Shown here piece after piece: positions 26,431 to 35,058 of a stretch of 64,000 nucleotides of DNA. The notes under the pieces were generated by a model. The model was not told the origin of the DNA. It searched no databases and worked only from the letters and a program-made list of their open reading frames with translations. Every line of letters begins with the position of its first letter. The stretch's first letter is position 1. The position numbers and the translations under genes were made by a program. This stretch comes from a virus. Where the stretch lies: positions 1-64,000 of the IMG/VR virus record IMGVR_UViG_3300012009_000091. One strand, written 5' to 3'.

Positions 26431-27137
26431 TCCAGCGGCTTCATGCACTACAACAGAGACTTCAGCGATTCCTGTTCAAACGCTTCCTGTACGATCCTCG
26501 TGACTTCTATATTCAAGGGCATGTGGGGATCATCAAGAGGTACTCTGACATCTATCCCAACTCCAAGCTGCGCGGGGATGTGTATCGCTACTATGATCTT
26601 GGTCATAACTTGGTAGTCAATCGCGGTCGACACATGTCTGCAGGTTTGTGGGCAGGGTCGGATGGCCCGGCTCCGTCCTTTCCCTTTACTCAGGGATTCA
26701 ACGAACTTAACGGTCCGAACTTTGGATGGGTGATCCGCGGTATGGCTCTGGGTGAAGGTACGACCCCAGAGGCAGATGAGGATGATTCTCTGGAAACCCC
26801 ACACATTAATCCAGACATCGGCGTAGCTCCAGGGACAGAGTACCATGCGCTCGACAGCGTGACGTTTGAGCCGTGGTCAACCCCGTCCCCGTCAACTTCT
26901 GTGATCTTCACAAAGACATTCGGCATCAACGAGCCGTTGGGATCTGGAGTCACTGCTGAGGTCTATGAATTTGGGCTCTATACGGCGGCGCCCGACCCTG
27001 GAGGAGCAGCCGGTCCGCCTGAAACGAATCCACCTGGACCTCCAGGAGGTCCGTTTCTGGTTGCCAGGAAGACCCATGGGCTCATCACGAAGAGTCCGAA
27101 CTTCACCCTGCAGGTGAACTGGACGATAGAGTTCTGA
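26427..27137 (+). CDS. Fibre-attachment/connector protein, 236 aa
   Basis: Residues 60-236 follow the order NLVVNRGRHMSAGLW, then IRGMALGEGTTPEADEDD, FTKTFGINEPLGSG, EVYEFGLYTA, and the end LITKSPNFTLQVNWTIEF. That layout (VN.G....L, W.I.GMALG.GT, VYEFGL, LI.K...F.L.V.W.I.F) is typical of connector proteins lying between baseplate and tail fibre genes in many myoviruses. A short Pro/Gly linker (PETNPPGPPGGP) precedes the last strand. One base separates its stop from the fibre gene. Confidence 0.65.
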   Translation: MIQRLHALQQRLQRFLFKRFLYDPRDFYIQGHVGIIKRYSDIYPNSKLRGDVYRYYDLGHNLVVNRGRHMSAGLWAGSDGPAPSFPFTQGFNELNGPNFGWVIRGMALGEGTTPEADEDDSLETPHINPDIGVAPGTEYHALDSVTFEPWSTPSPSTSVIFTKTFGINEPLGSGVTAEVYEFGLYTAAPDPGGAAGPPETNPPGPPGGPFLVARKTHGLITKSPNFTLQVNWTIEF

Positions 27138-27138
27138 T

Positions 27139-29589
27139 ATGGCATTCAAAGATTCAGCACAAGCGGCAGCAGATCATAATATTCAATCGGGGGATCCCGT
27201 TGCGCAAGCAGTGGCGAATGAGCCCCATGAACAGTCATACAAGAATTCAGACTGGTTGTGCTCCATTGCGAATGCGGATCGGAATCTAACGCTCCAGGGT
27301 GGTGGAACGATCATCTGGAACAAGAACACGGCCCTACTTTCTTTTTCTTCTGATGTGACTATCCAGTTTCCGAATGAAGTTGTCTCGGCCGGTGTTGGCG
27401 GTGCTAAGTCCCATACGATTTCTCTGGGTGGTCAGTTGCTGTCTTTCGGCGCATCTGGCCGTATCGCTGCGATCAAAGTATCGCGGACGTCTACTGGGGT
27501 TTCTTACGCTCATACAGCGGTCCAGATCTACAACTCTATTTCAGCCTATGAGTCTGCTATTAGTGCTGGAGCCTTGGCGACTGATCGGTTTGGATGGATT
27601 CTGATCGCGATCCGTATCGCTTCGCCGGCCCCCGCTGGAGATAATGATCATGTCGTTTTGTGGGATAATCGTCGCGTTCGGCATCATGATGGCACTAACA
27701 ATGTCTACGGGCAGATTGAAGGAGCAGGGTCCGTAGAGTCGCAGTATGCTCAGCAATCTGAACACCATCTTCTTCGCTGGCGAGACAATCAGAATCGTAA
27801 TGAGTTCTTGGTGCAAGGTGGTGTTCTGTCCTGGGCTGGAAGAGCTACGGGACTATCCATTTCGACGCATCTGCACATTTTGTGTCCAGGCTTCGCTCCA
27901 GGAGATCCCTTGACTGTCCGGGTGGCCGGGCCTACTACACTGCCTGCTATCGATAACGATCTGTGTTACTACATGGACATTGATCGGACGGTTGGAGGAC
28001 CGCAGACGCCCGCCGTTAATGTGGGTATGTTTGAGCTCTTGGTCCGCGATACAGACGATCGCATCGTTCTCGGTGTTTGCAGGTCGGGTCGTTTGTATTT
28101 GATGGATGGGACAGTCCTGGATTCAGGCGCGACGATGACGCTTGGCGGGCTGGCTCAAGGCGTTCGATGGATTCTGCACGGGCCAGGGGACGGGGCTGCT
28201 CTCTACGATCTTCAAAATCCTCCGACTGGAACCTATGTTCGACCTGCCGGATCTACGCCTTCTTACGTTACTGGCGGCGCTGAGCTCATGGTGTTTGTCA
28301 ATGGCGTTCGACAAGCAGAGTCGTTGTTTCTCAGTGGTGGGGCCGGGAATGGGGACTATCAAGAGGAATCGTCGACGCCGGGATTGGATGCGACAACGAT
28401 CACATGGGAGTCTGGTAATATTCCCGAATCCCATCATGACATTACGATCTTTGTTGGTATGGCAGTGCCTAATCAAGGCGTAGTTCCTACGTTAGAAGCT
28501 GCTGATTCATCTGGAACATCGAGTGGTGAGGTACAGCTAGCGGATACAGCTCAGTTGCGTCAGGATGCGAATGTGACGGTGGAGTTGGGTACAGGCATCG
28601 ACGCAGGGATGCCTTGGATGAGCTTTAGCGCTGGTGAATACATTCAAGGACCTGTGCGCGGCTGGACATCTAATGCAGGCGCCACTGAGCGTGGGTTGAA
28701 TGTCTATTCACAACGGCCTTACTTGATGTTCGGCCAGACAGGCAATCTCTATGTTAGCCCAGGTGAGATTCCTCTGCCGACAGACCCCACACGCATCTCT
28801 TTTCTAGTGCATCGACGGCATCAACCTCTGGCCATTGTACCGAATGATAGACCTTCAGGTGACCCAGCGCCGACATCTTGGCCTGCACTGATGTACGTGT
28901 ATCTTCAGCCTGCTGGTGCGACGATGGGTTCGGCCTTTGATGCCGTAATTTCGTCTCTGAGTCCGTACCAAATGGTCGACTCCGATTTGAAGTGGGGTGA
29001 GAATCCTAACGATATTGGCGGCATCTTCATAGGGTCTGTGTTGGCCAACGGAGCAGCCAATACCATCTCGGATTTTATCCCGTTTGACCGATATGGGAAT
29101 GCAACTCACTATCGGTCGGGATCGATCCCTGCACTGACAGCGGTGGGTCTGCCTGGAGATGCGACACAAAATCAAGTGGTCGTGGATCTGAGTAATTACG
29201 TACCGATCACAGCGCATGCAGCTCTGCTACAAGTTGAGTTCCAGCTTCAGGTTGTCAACTATGTGGCTGCCGGCGGTAACGTAGTCACTGGTATCAATGT
29301 GTATACTGCAGAGGCGACTGTCCCCGGTACGTGGCCGGCAGATGTGAGCGGCGATTATGATGTCCAGTTTTTGTTTTCGCCGTTTATGGCGGCTCCTGCT
29401 ATTGCTGGAACGTACATTCAGAGCTTCGGGCCATTCTGGGTGGCCGTAAATGATCAAGATGCGTCTGGTGTCCCCTTGAGTCCAGCGAGTACCCGTCTTT
29501 ATGTCGGCCCCTTCTGTGATCAGATTCGGGTTCGTGTGTTGGGGTATATGGAACACGCCACGGGTATTTATCGCCACAACCGACCCTGA
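27139..29589 (+). CDS. Tail fibre protein, 816 aa
   Basis: N-terminal 35 residues are polar and anchor-like. Two copies of the same beta domain follow (about 40-190 and 215-330): each begins with GG.L.W or GGTIIWNKN, continues with a strand pair ending in a P (TIQFPNEVV; HILCPGFAPGD), and ends with a short strand and DG or DN. A third domain (about 350-450) reads ELMVFVNGVRQAES, a pattern of fibre middle domains. The last 370 residues are beta-rich tip-like. No lyase or sialidase motif is seen. Adhesion is the likely role. Confidence 0.7.
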   Translation: MAFKDSAQAAADHNIQSGDPVAQAVANEPHEQSYKNSDWLCSIANADRNLTLQGGGTIIWNKNTALLSFSSDVTIQFPNEVVSAGVGGAKSHTISLGGQLLSFGASGRIAAIKVSRTSTGVSYAHTAVQIYNSISAYESAISAGALATDRFGWILIAIRIASPAPAGDNDHVVLWDNRRVRHHDGTNNVYGQIEGAGSVESQYAQQSEHHLLRWRDNQNRNEFLVQGGVLSWAGRATGLSISTHLHILCPGFAPGDPLTVRVAGPTTLPAIDNDLCYYMDIDRTVGGPQTPAVNVGMFELLVRDTDDRIVLGVCRSGRLYLMDGTVLDSGATMTLGGLAQGVRWILHGPGDGAALYDLQNPPTGTYVRPAGSTPSYVTGGAELMVFVNGVRQAESLFLSGGAGNGDYQEESSTPGLDATTITWESGNIPESHHDITIFVGMAVPNQGVVPTLEAADSSGTSSGEVQLADTAQLRQDANVTVELGTGIDAGMPWMSFSAGEYIQGPVRGWTSNAGATERGLNVYSQRPYLMFGQTGNLYVSPGEIPLPTDPTRISFLVHRRHQPLAIVPNDRPSGDPAPTSWPALMYVYLQPAGATMGSAFDAVISSLSPYQMVDSDLKWGENPNDIGGIFIGSVLANGAANTISDFIPFDRYGNATHYRSGSIPALTAVGLPGDATQNQVVVDLSNYVPITAHAALLQVEFQLQVVNYVAAGGNVVTGINVYTAEATVPGTWPADVSGDYDVQFLFSPFMAAPAIAGTYIQSFGPFWVAVNDQDASGVPLSPASTRLYVGPFCDQIRVRVLGYMEHATGIYRHNRP

Positions 29590-29597
29590 GGTAAGCA

Positions 29598-31334
29598 ATG
29601 TCCACCAGACTAGCGAGGTTTCAGACTGACCATCAATCACAACCGTTTGCGATGGCGGTCTATGAGGCGCGGCGAGGCGCTGCCCGCTTGACCAGCGGAG
29701 GGGTCCTGACATGGGACTCGACAACCGGTACCTTCACGTGGACCTACGATATCATAGTTGAGTTTCCTACCTTGGCCGCTAACGTGATCATTCCGGCAGG
29801 TTCTGAAACTGGTATCACTGTAGGGCAGTCGTTGTATTTCGCTCTTCCCTATCTGCAAGCAGATGATGTGTCTCCCACGGGTGCTTGGAATTTATCTCTC
29901 GGCGACTACACGCTGACCGCTCCAGAAATTCTTATCGGGGCTCCTGCTCCAGAGAATGAACAGCTGTTCATTGTTGCCACGCACGGGGTAGACGGGCAGC
30001 TGTATTGTCGACATCATTTAGTTCTGACAGACGGAGTTCCTTCTGGTTTTGGTAATGGCGGGCTGGGCTCGAGTCGATACATTGTGACGTCGGATGGCAC
30101 CGCTGGACAGGTTTCGGATATGGGGTTCGACTACCTTCCAGACCGAAGACATATCGACGTCTATCTCAACGGTCAGTTGTTGACTCCGGGAGTATCCGGC
30201 GGAGGGACTGGGTATCGAGATTCAGATATTTCGGGGGAAGCTGATTACTACGAGATCCAAGGTGCGGGCACGTTGCCGTGGTATCGTGGTATTTACATCC
30301 AGAAGACAGTCGCTTCTGGCGAAGAGATCATCATCATTCTCAATGTGGGTGGACAAGGGCCACAAGGCCCTCCCGGTCCGTTGGGAGGGTTAGATGACAG
30401 CTACAATGCCGGGAATGAGATCGACATTCATGATCTCGGTTCAGACCTGCGCCCGATCGTCCTTAACGAGGGGACGCCGGGAGCTAAGATCACTGGTTCT
30501 CCGTTGGAGCTAGACAGTTATCGAGTACCCCTTCTTCAGTGTCAGCGGACCCCTGATCATCCGAATTCAAATTACCGCGATAAGACGGCGTTAGCCTTGA
30601 TGGCGTCTGGTGATGTGGGCGCTGGTGGACTGTTTCTTTACAACTTGAAGAACTATTCGACGCTGGACAATGAGCTCGACGGTACTGGAATAGCTCCTGC
30701 AGATGGGGTTTATTTCATTGGACAAGGATTTGGATCCGGCTCGGCTATTCCGGAAGAGAAGCTTGTCGTCTCGTTCGCTCGTCGGTCCGACATCGATGCT
30801 GGGAAACGCGAAGCGCAATACTTGCCGCAGATTCGGCAGGACGAATCTTTCGCTCCTCATATGGATACAGGAGTTTTCTACGGTCAATTGGCTGTAAATG
30901 AGCACGGTGAGATCGCAACAGGATGGGGGAGGGACTTTCTCAGATGGCATACTATGACGTTCACTCTTCCCTCTTTTCCCGTTGGAGAAACAGGTGATTC
31001 CCTTGCTTTAGATCCGATCCCGCTTAATACGGATGTTGTCGAGCCCACCGCTGAATTCTTGGGTGGGATTTGTGCTGCTCCACATCGCGATGATGTGAAC
31101 AAGGAAGTGTTCTTTCATGTCAATCCATCGAATGTGTACGCAGGGGACAATCCGTTTGAGATCGAGTTGGCGATGACCAAGGTCGGTGGCGAGTGGAATA
31201 TCTTGATTACATACGGGCGAGATATGGAAACGACGACGATCAAAGTGACTATATTTTTCTCTGCCGAGTATGCAGTCGGGGCCTCTGCGCCGGATGAAGG
31301 CGACTTTTCAGATCTAACCAGTTACTTGCCGTAG
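29598..31334 (+). CDS. Tail fibre protein, 578 aa, with the same N-domain as its neighbour
   Basis: GAGGTAAGCA site before ATG. Residues about 15-145 are a third copy of the fibre domain seen twice in the upstream gene (ARLTSGGVLTWDSTTG, DIIVEFPTLAANVII, then TDG). Residues about 180-255 resemble the second module (IDVYLNGQLLTPGV). A short collagen-like linker GGQGPQGPPGPLGG sits near residue 255. The C-terminal part is beta-rich. Pairing of two fibre genes sharing domains suggests duplication and divergence of receptor binding. Confidence 0.7.
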   Translation: MSTRLARFQTDHQSQPFAMAVYEARRGAARLTSGGVLTWDSTTGTFTWTYDIIVEFPTLAANVIIPAGSETGITVGQSLYFALPYLQADDVSPTGAWNLSLGDYTLTAPEILIGAPAPENEQLFIVATHGVDGQLYCRHHLVLTDGVPSGFGNGGLGSSRYIVTSDGTAGQVSDMGFDYLPDRRHIDVYLNGQLLTPGVSGGGTGYRDSDISGEADYYEIQGAGTLPWYRGIYIQKTVASGEEIIIILNVGGQGPQGPPGPLGGLDDSYNAGNEIDIHDLGSDLRPIVLNEGTPGAKITGSPLELDSYRVPLLQCQRTPDHPNSNYRDKTALALMASGDVGAGGLFLYNLKNYSTLDNELDGTGIAPADGVYFIGQGFGSGSAIPEEKLVVSFARRSDIDAGKREAQYLPQIRQDESFAPHMDTGVFYGQLAVNEHGEIATGWGRDFLRWHTMTFTLPSFPVGETGDSLALDPIPLNTDVVEPTAEFLGGICAAPHRDDVNKEVFFHVNPSNVYAGDNPFEIELAMTKVGGEWNILITYGRDMETTTIKVTIFFSAEYAVGASAPDEGDFSDLTSYLP

Positions 31335-31344
31335 GAGTGGTTAC

Positions 31345-31674
31345 ATGTATTACGTATTCCGTAAGACAGACGGATGGATTCTACAGCAAGTTGCTACGCC
31401 TCCGGTGGTAGGCAAAGCGCCTCATCTTGATATTCTGGAGGTGGACCATGAAACTATTCCGTCTCAGGAATTGAAGTGGTTCCGTGTGGAGAACGGCAAG
31501 GTTGTGCGCCATTCTACAGCAGGACAGGCCGTGCGTTCGTCAGAGAAAAAGGCAGCGAGGCGAGAGAAGATTCGGGAATTCTGGCAGTTGCTAGCTCAGG
31601 AGCAGGCGACGGTGAGCGATATGCAGAACGCGCTCCGGCTTCTCGCCGCTATCTTGAATGTTCCCAGACGCTAA
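31345..31674 (+). CDS. Small protein at end of fibre operon, 109 aa
   Basis: TAGGAGTGG site before the ATG at 31345. Short N-terminal beta segment (MYYVFRKTDGWILQQV), then a basic helix (SSEKKAARREKIREFWQLL) and a C-terminal helix. Proteins of this size directly after fibre genes are often fibre-assembly chaperones or caps, but there is no family signature here. It is the last gene before the convergent terminator. Confidence 0.6.
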   Translation: MYYVFRKTDGWILQQVATPPVVGKAPHLDILEVDHETIPSQELKWFRVENGKVVRHSTAGQAVRSSEKKAARREKIREFWQLLAQEQATVSDMQNALRLLAAILNVPRR

Positions 31675-31698
31675 GAGGAAGGGCGATTCCCTTCCTCT
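31674..31698. terminator. Perfect 10-bp hairpin between converging operons
   Basis: AGAGGAAGGG (31674-31683) and CCCTTCCTCT (31689-31698) are perfect reverse complements with loop CGATT. It lies between the stop of the + strand tail operon and the stop (31705-31707) of the - strand replication operon. On the + strand it is followed by CGCTTTCT, a weak T-rich tail. The - strand side lacks a T-run. A bidirectional terminator, or a barrier to opposing transcription, is the likely role. Confidence 0.65.
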
Positions 31699-31704
31699 CG
31701 CTTT

Positions 31705-32796
31705 CTATTGGCGGTTCTGGACCGTGTCGATGATCAATTGAGCGATCACAATTCGGTCTTGCTCAGGCCGCACTTCTCCTGCTCCGACGGCTGCTGCCAC
31801 CTGTACCAACTTGGACCGTGGGAACTTCTTCGCGTTGGCCAGATCTCCCAACCGAATTGTGGTGACTTCTTCGTCGATGGTGACTTGGAATTCATCCACG
31901 GCTGAAGCAGGGTTGCGTTTCGACCGTCTCTTCGTAGTAGCACTTTCATCTTTCTTGGCTGCCTCCTGGGGAGAGTCGACTTTTTCCTTGTTAGAAGGAG
32001 GCGACTCGGGCTTCTTTGATTTCTTGACGCTCTCTTCGGTTTCTTTGGTTCGCAAGATTACGGCGTTCTGTAAGTGGTCCAAAGCCTCCTGCAAAACAGT
32101 CGGACACTCCTCCTCTGAGAGCGGCGGATCTTCACCCTTGACAGCGGCGTCTGTTGATCCAATGAGGAGGAGGATGGCTTTGTGGATGTCCAGAAGGGTC
32201 TTATGTTGGGCGGCCAAGACTTGGACCATTTGCCGCAGATCTTCGATGGAGCTGTCAACTCCGTCGAACCGCTTCCCGATATGTTTTGCTACGGGGGTCA
32301 GTACCTCGAACAGGGTTTCTTGAACTTCTTTTTTGGTCAAGTGAGTCACAGGTTCTCCTCCGGAGACGGTCATTGTGACTGTGGAGGGTTTTGTCTCTTC
32401 CGGCTCTTTTTCTACCGGTTTGTTCTCCACCTTCTCTACCTTCTCCGTTTTTGTCTTCTCCGGCGCTTCTTCGACTTTCTCTTCCTCTTTCGGTGTATCG
32501 TTGACTTCTGCGTCTTTGATGTCCGGACGAGGTGCTGTGTTCTTCAACGTAGTACTGCCGGCATGCCCCTCCTCTTGGTATTTCTCCCAGATGAAGTCGA
32601 TGCACTGTTCTGGCTTACGCAGATCCCCGGTGAATGGGCCACTAGAAGGGTACCCGGGAGGTGCTTTGGATTTGCCACGGGGGACATCCCATCTTTCCTC
32701 GATGTATTTCATCAAGGGGACGCGATTGATCTGGCGCAATTCTGGTCGCGTGTAACAGAATTGTGGGTCAAGAGATGTTACTTGTTGAGTAGCCAT
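31705..32796 (-). CDS. Charged-linker protein, 363 aa, last gene of replication operon
   Basis: Start ATG at 32796 is chosen because GGAGGACCA lies directly upstream; an in-frame start 31 codons earlier would sit inside the next gene. Residues 1-85 look globular with aromatic residues (YIEERWDVPRGKS). Two Lys/Glu/Pro-rich disordered linkers (about 95-145 and 255-295) flank a helical middle (EVQETLFEVLTPVAKHIGKRF; LRQMVQVLAAQHKTLLDIHKAI), and a small C-terminal domain follows. Family unknown. Its position ends the replication operon; it may be a scaffold or DNA-metabolism adaptor. Confidence 0.65.
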   Translation of the reverse strand: MATQQVTSLDPQFCYTRPELRQINRVPLMKYIEERWDVPRGKSKAPPGYPSSGPFTGDLRKPEQCIDFIWEKYQEEGHAGSTTLKNTAPRPDIKDAEVNDTPKEEEKVEEAPEKTKTEKVEKVENKPVEKEPEETKPSTVTMTVSGGEPVTHLTKKEVQETLFEVLTPVAKHIGKRFDGVDSSIEDLRQMVQVLAAQHKTLLDIHKAILLLIGSTDAAVKGEDPPLSEEECPTVLQEALDHLQNAVILRTKETEESVKKSKKPESPPSNKEKVDSPQEAAKKDESATTKRRSKRNPASAVDEFQVTIDEEVTTIRLGDLANAKKFPRSKLVQVAAAVGAGEVRPEQDRIVIAQLIIDTVQNRQ

Positions 32797-33104
32797 TGGT
32801 CCTCCACTGGAAGATAGCCTCCTCTTTTCATGGTTCTGTGCTGGAGCAGGAAGCAATGCGCCAGCACACCAAATGGACACGCAATACAATCCAGTTCACC
32901 TGGATGTTGCGCTTTGATCCGGTCCCAATGATCTTCGATCCAATCAAACATCAGGACACGGAGTTCACGTTCCGGGTCTTCACCGCCCATCCCTTCGCCG
33001 GTTTTCAGACAGCGTAGAGCCTCACGAGCGGTCGCCGCGGAGGAGATCTGCAATCCTTGCAGCCGAGCTGTGTGGATCAGATCCCGTCTGTTCAGTCGCT
33101 TCAT
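32778..33104 (-). CDS. Small protein, 108 aa, with Cys/His cluster
   Basis: ATG at 33104 has an AGGAGGACT site. The upstream end overlaps the RusA-like gene by 83 bases, and the 3' end overlaps the next start by 19 bases. It is helical at the N-terminus (RRDLIHTARLQGLQISSAAT), and near residue 80 has CIACPFGVLAHC, a Cys/His arrangement that might bind a metal. No family recognised. Confidence 0.55.
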   Translation of the reverse strand: MKRLNRRDLIHTARLQGLQISSAATAREALRCLKTGEGMGGEDPERELRVLMFDWIEDHWDRIKAQHPGELDCIACPFGVLAHCFLLQHRTMKRGGYLPVEDQWLLNK

Positions 33105-33594
33105 AGTCCTCCTGTGTAACCGGATTTTCATTCTCCGGCAAGAGTTGAATACGTACTTCGACGCGCGGGTCACTGGCGTCTTCTTTCTTGTCCAGTGTCC
33201 ATGGGAAGAAGTTGCTATCGTCGATGCCCAACAGGTCCTCGAGGCAATCTGAGAACAGCTTGATGAAGTTCTGGACATCCTCCCGTCGGTAGATGGATGT
33301 CCATTTGGCCCGACGTTTGGGTCCCGGATCTTTCTTCAGCAGGCGGGGCAGCCAAAACAAAGCCGTGACCGAATAGTGTGCGTCGATCCTTTTGAAATCG
33401 TCGGTCAACTTTAGGAGGTCAACGTTACGTGGATCTTCAAGTACGGTCTGAGTAAAGGCTGTCTCATACTTGCGTGCCTCCGACGTTTTCAGAATCGTAG
33501 CAATCTGTTTCCCGTTAATCTCTTGAATGGCCGGCTTGTAGAGCTTGTTTGAGCTCGGCGGCAATGGACAAACAAATGTGAGTTCATGATCCAC
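33022..33594 (-). CDS. RusA-like Holliday junction resolvase
   Basis: A 190-aa protein starting at GTG 33594 (weak GGAA site; no in-frame ATG). Residues 11-19 LPPSSNKLY match the PPS.N..Y opening of RusA. The core is RREDVQNFIK (103-112) followed by GIDDSN (123-128), then strand VEVRI. Against E. coli RusA (RRDLDNLQK...LDD), D106, N109, K112 and D125/D126 align with D70, N73, K76 and the DD containing D91. The residue equal to the catalytic D72 is Gln108. It would cut recombination or replication junctions. The extended C-terminus is polar and overlaps the next gene. Confidence 0.65.
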   Translation of the reverse strand: MDHELTFVCPLPPSSNKLYKPAIQEINGKQIATILKTSEARKYETAFTQTVLEDPRNVDLLKLTDDFKRIDAHYSVTALFWLPRLLKKDPGPKRRAKWTSIYRREDVQNFIKLFSDCLEDLLGIDDSNFFPWTLDKKEDASDPRVEVRIQLLPENENPVTQEDYEATEQTGSDPHSSAARIADLLRGDRS

Positions 33595-34288
33595 GGCGTA
33601 ATTTCCGTCTGTCTGCGGGGCTTATACTTCTTCTCTCGCGCCCGGGGGCCGCTCCTAGTCCAGGACTGTCGGAGTCGCGAGCCATGCGTTGTCGGTTCAA
33701 GCTCTCGACGATGTCTTTGCGACCGGACACAATGGCAGAGGCGTAGTCGTAGGTAGTGTCTCCTATCAACACTCGTTCTTCTGCCTCCTCGACTCGAGGA
33801 TCTGTTTCCGCTGCTTGTTTTCGGGCCGCGTCGGTGTACTTTTTGTCTGTTGATGGGTCGATTTCTCCCTTTAGTGTCGCCAAGATCATCTTCTTGGTCT
33901 GTTTCAGGTTGGCTCTTGCGATGTCTCGATCTGCTTGGAGATCAGCCAGTTTGTCTCGATATGCCGCCAGTTCTGCATGGAAGAATTGACTTAGACCTCG
34001 AAGAGTTTCGTCATCTAGTTTGTCTGCGTTTGCTGGCGGAACGAGGGAGAGTTCTTCTTCGGGGATATTCTCACCCAGATCGCTCAGGTAGTACTTACGG
34101 CCTTCCCACTCAACCTGGATGTGGGCTTTCAAGTACTCGGGTATGTCTGGCATGGCCAATCCCCGTAGTCGTTTACTGGCCAGAAGTGCGTGGACTCGGG
34201 CCTTGAGTTCGTCTACACCCGCGCTCGCTCTTGAAATGTCGTCGGCGAGCGGCACTTGGAATCGTCGTATTTGGAAGTTGTCGCTCAC
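33584..34288 (-). CDS. Coiled-coil protein beside recombination genes, 234 aa
   Basis: GTG start with GGAGGACG upstream, in a GTGA overlap with the nuclease gene. After an N-terminal globular part (about 1-85), residues 95-145 form a charged helix (AELAAYRDKLADLQADRDIA) continuing to Lys-rich KYTDAARKQAAETDPR. The Ser/Arg-rich tail is probably disordered. The helix-loop-helix size is roughly like recombination mediators of the UvsY kind, and the RecA-like gene is nearby, but I cannot confirm homology. Treat as an unknown with a possible mediator role. Confidence 0.5.
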   Translation of the reverse strand: MSDNFQIRRFQVPLADDISRASAGVDELKARVHALLASKRLRGLAMPDIPEYLKAHIQVEWEGRKYYLSDLGENIPEEELSLVPPANADKLDDETLRGLSQFFHAELAAYRDKLADLQADRDIARANLKQTKKMILATLKGEIDPSTDKKYTDAARKQAAETDPRVEEAEERVLIGDTTYDYASAIVSGRKDIVESLNRQRMARDSDSPGLGAAPGRERRSISPADRRKLRRGS

Positions 34289-35058
34289 CAGACGTCCTCC
34301 TTACAAGGTTGAGCGTACGGGCACCGGTAGCACCAGCTCCCCTCGCTCTTTTCGGGGGCTTCTCCCAGTTCATCGATCGGAGCGGTCACTCGGTTTCGGA
34401 TGCGGTCTTCGAAGTATGTCCAGCGAGCCTCCTCGAATGTAGCGACTATTGGTTCCACGTCGGCTTTCTCGAGTTCCCCCTGAATATACTCTTCAGAGAC
34501 GTAATCAGCGGGCAACATGATTTGGGTTTCGAGGTCATTCAACGCGTCCATATTGATGTACAGATACGTACAAGCTTCCCACCCGAAGCCTTTGAACAGG
34601 AACAGCCCTTGATCCAGGTGTTGCCGTGTTGGCTTTCCGGATCGTACGACGGCGTCGAACACTCGAGCAGAGGCGGTTTTGATCTCTAGTCCAAAGCGTT
34701 TGTCCAGAATGCCATCTGCGAACATCCGCAGGTACAGATCTGGAATTCGAGCTTCGGACTCGACGGACACCCTGTTGCCTCCGTAGATGTCAACTATATA
34801 GTTCTGGTACAGCTTATGGATTGCGCTGCCTGCATCCATTCGCCGACGCATAGCGGGTTCGATTTTGGGTGTCCCCGGCATACCGACTAGTTTGTATCCC
34901 AGAAACAGGTCACACCTCGGCCCCTGTTCTGTGGACAGAATGAGTGACGGCGACAGGTTAGCAGAGCCTGTATAGATCTTTTCTGCCGGTTTGTTCTTCT
35001 CAAGATGGTACTTGAGAATCTTTCGTTTGAGATCCCACGGATCTCGGATGTGTATCAT
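34285..35058 (-). CDS. Cas4/AddB-like PD-(D/E)XK nuclease with Fe-S cysteines
   Basis: Start ATG 35058 has AGGAGGACC; upstream in-frame starts lack a site. A 257-aa protein of the RecB-nuclease clan: GSAIHKLYQNYI (helix with His), FADGILD then LEIKTAS (D..and E-x-K), and a Gln motif TRQHLDQG. Cysteines C49 and the C-terminal C243-x2-C246-x5-C252 fit the one-plus-three ligand layout of Cas4 and AddB, which hold a 4Fe-4S cluster. It is probably a DNA end-processing exonuclease for recombination or replication. There is no CRISPR array here, so a Cas4 adaptation role is not implied. Confidence 0.75.
   Translation of the reverse strand: MIHIRDPWDLKRKILKYHLEKNKPAEKIYTGSANLSPSLILSTEQGPRCDLFLGYKLVGMPGTPKIEPAMRRRMDAGSAIHKLYQNYIVDIYGGNRVSVESEARIPDLYLRMFADGILDKRFGLEIKTASARVFDAVVRSGKPTRQHLDQGLFLFKGFGWEACTYLYINMDALNDLETQIMLPADYVSEEYIQGELEKADVEPIVATFEEARWTYFEDRIRNRVTAPIDELGEAPEKSEGSWCYRCPYAQPCKEDVW

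Noticed and set aside
26258-26503. 81-codon + frame overlapping the 70-aa gene
   Set aside because: The 70-aa frame is coupled by ATGA at both ends; this frame has no such support.
32182-32817. 211-codon + frame rich in Phe/Cys/Leu
   Set aside because: Antisense of the Lys/Glu-rich linkers of the 363-aa gene; composition is the expected shadow.
34285-35058. Cas4-like nuclease as part of a CRISPR system
   Set aside because: There is no Cas1, Cas2 or array in the window; the neighbours are phage recombination genes.
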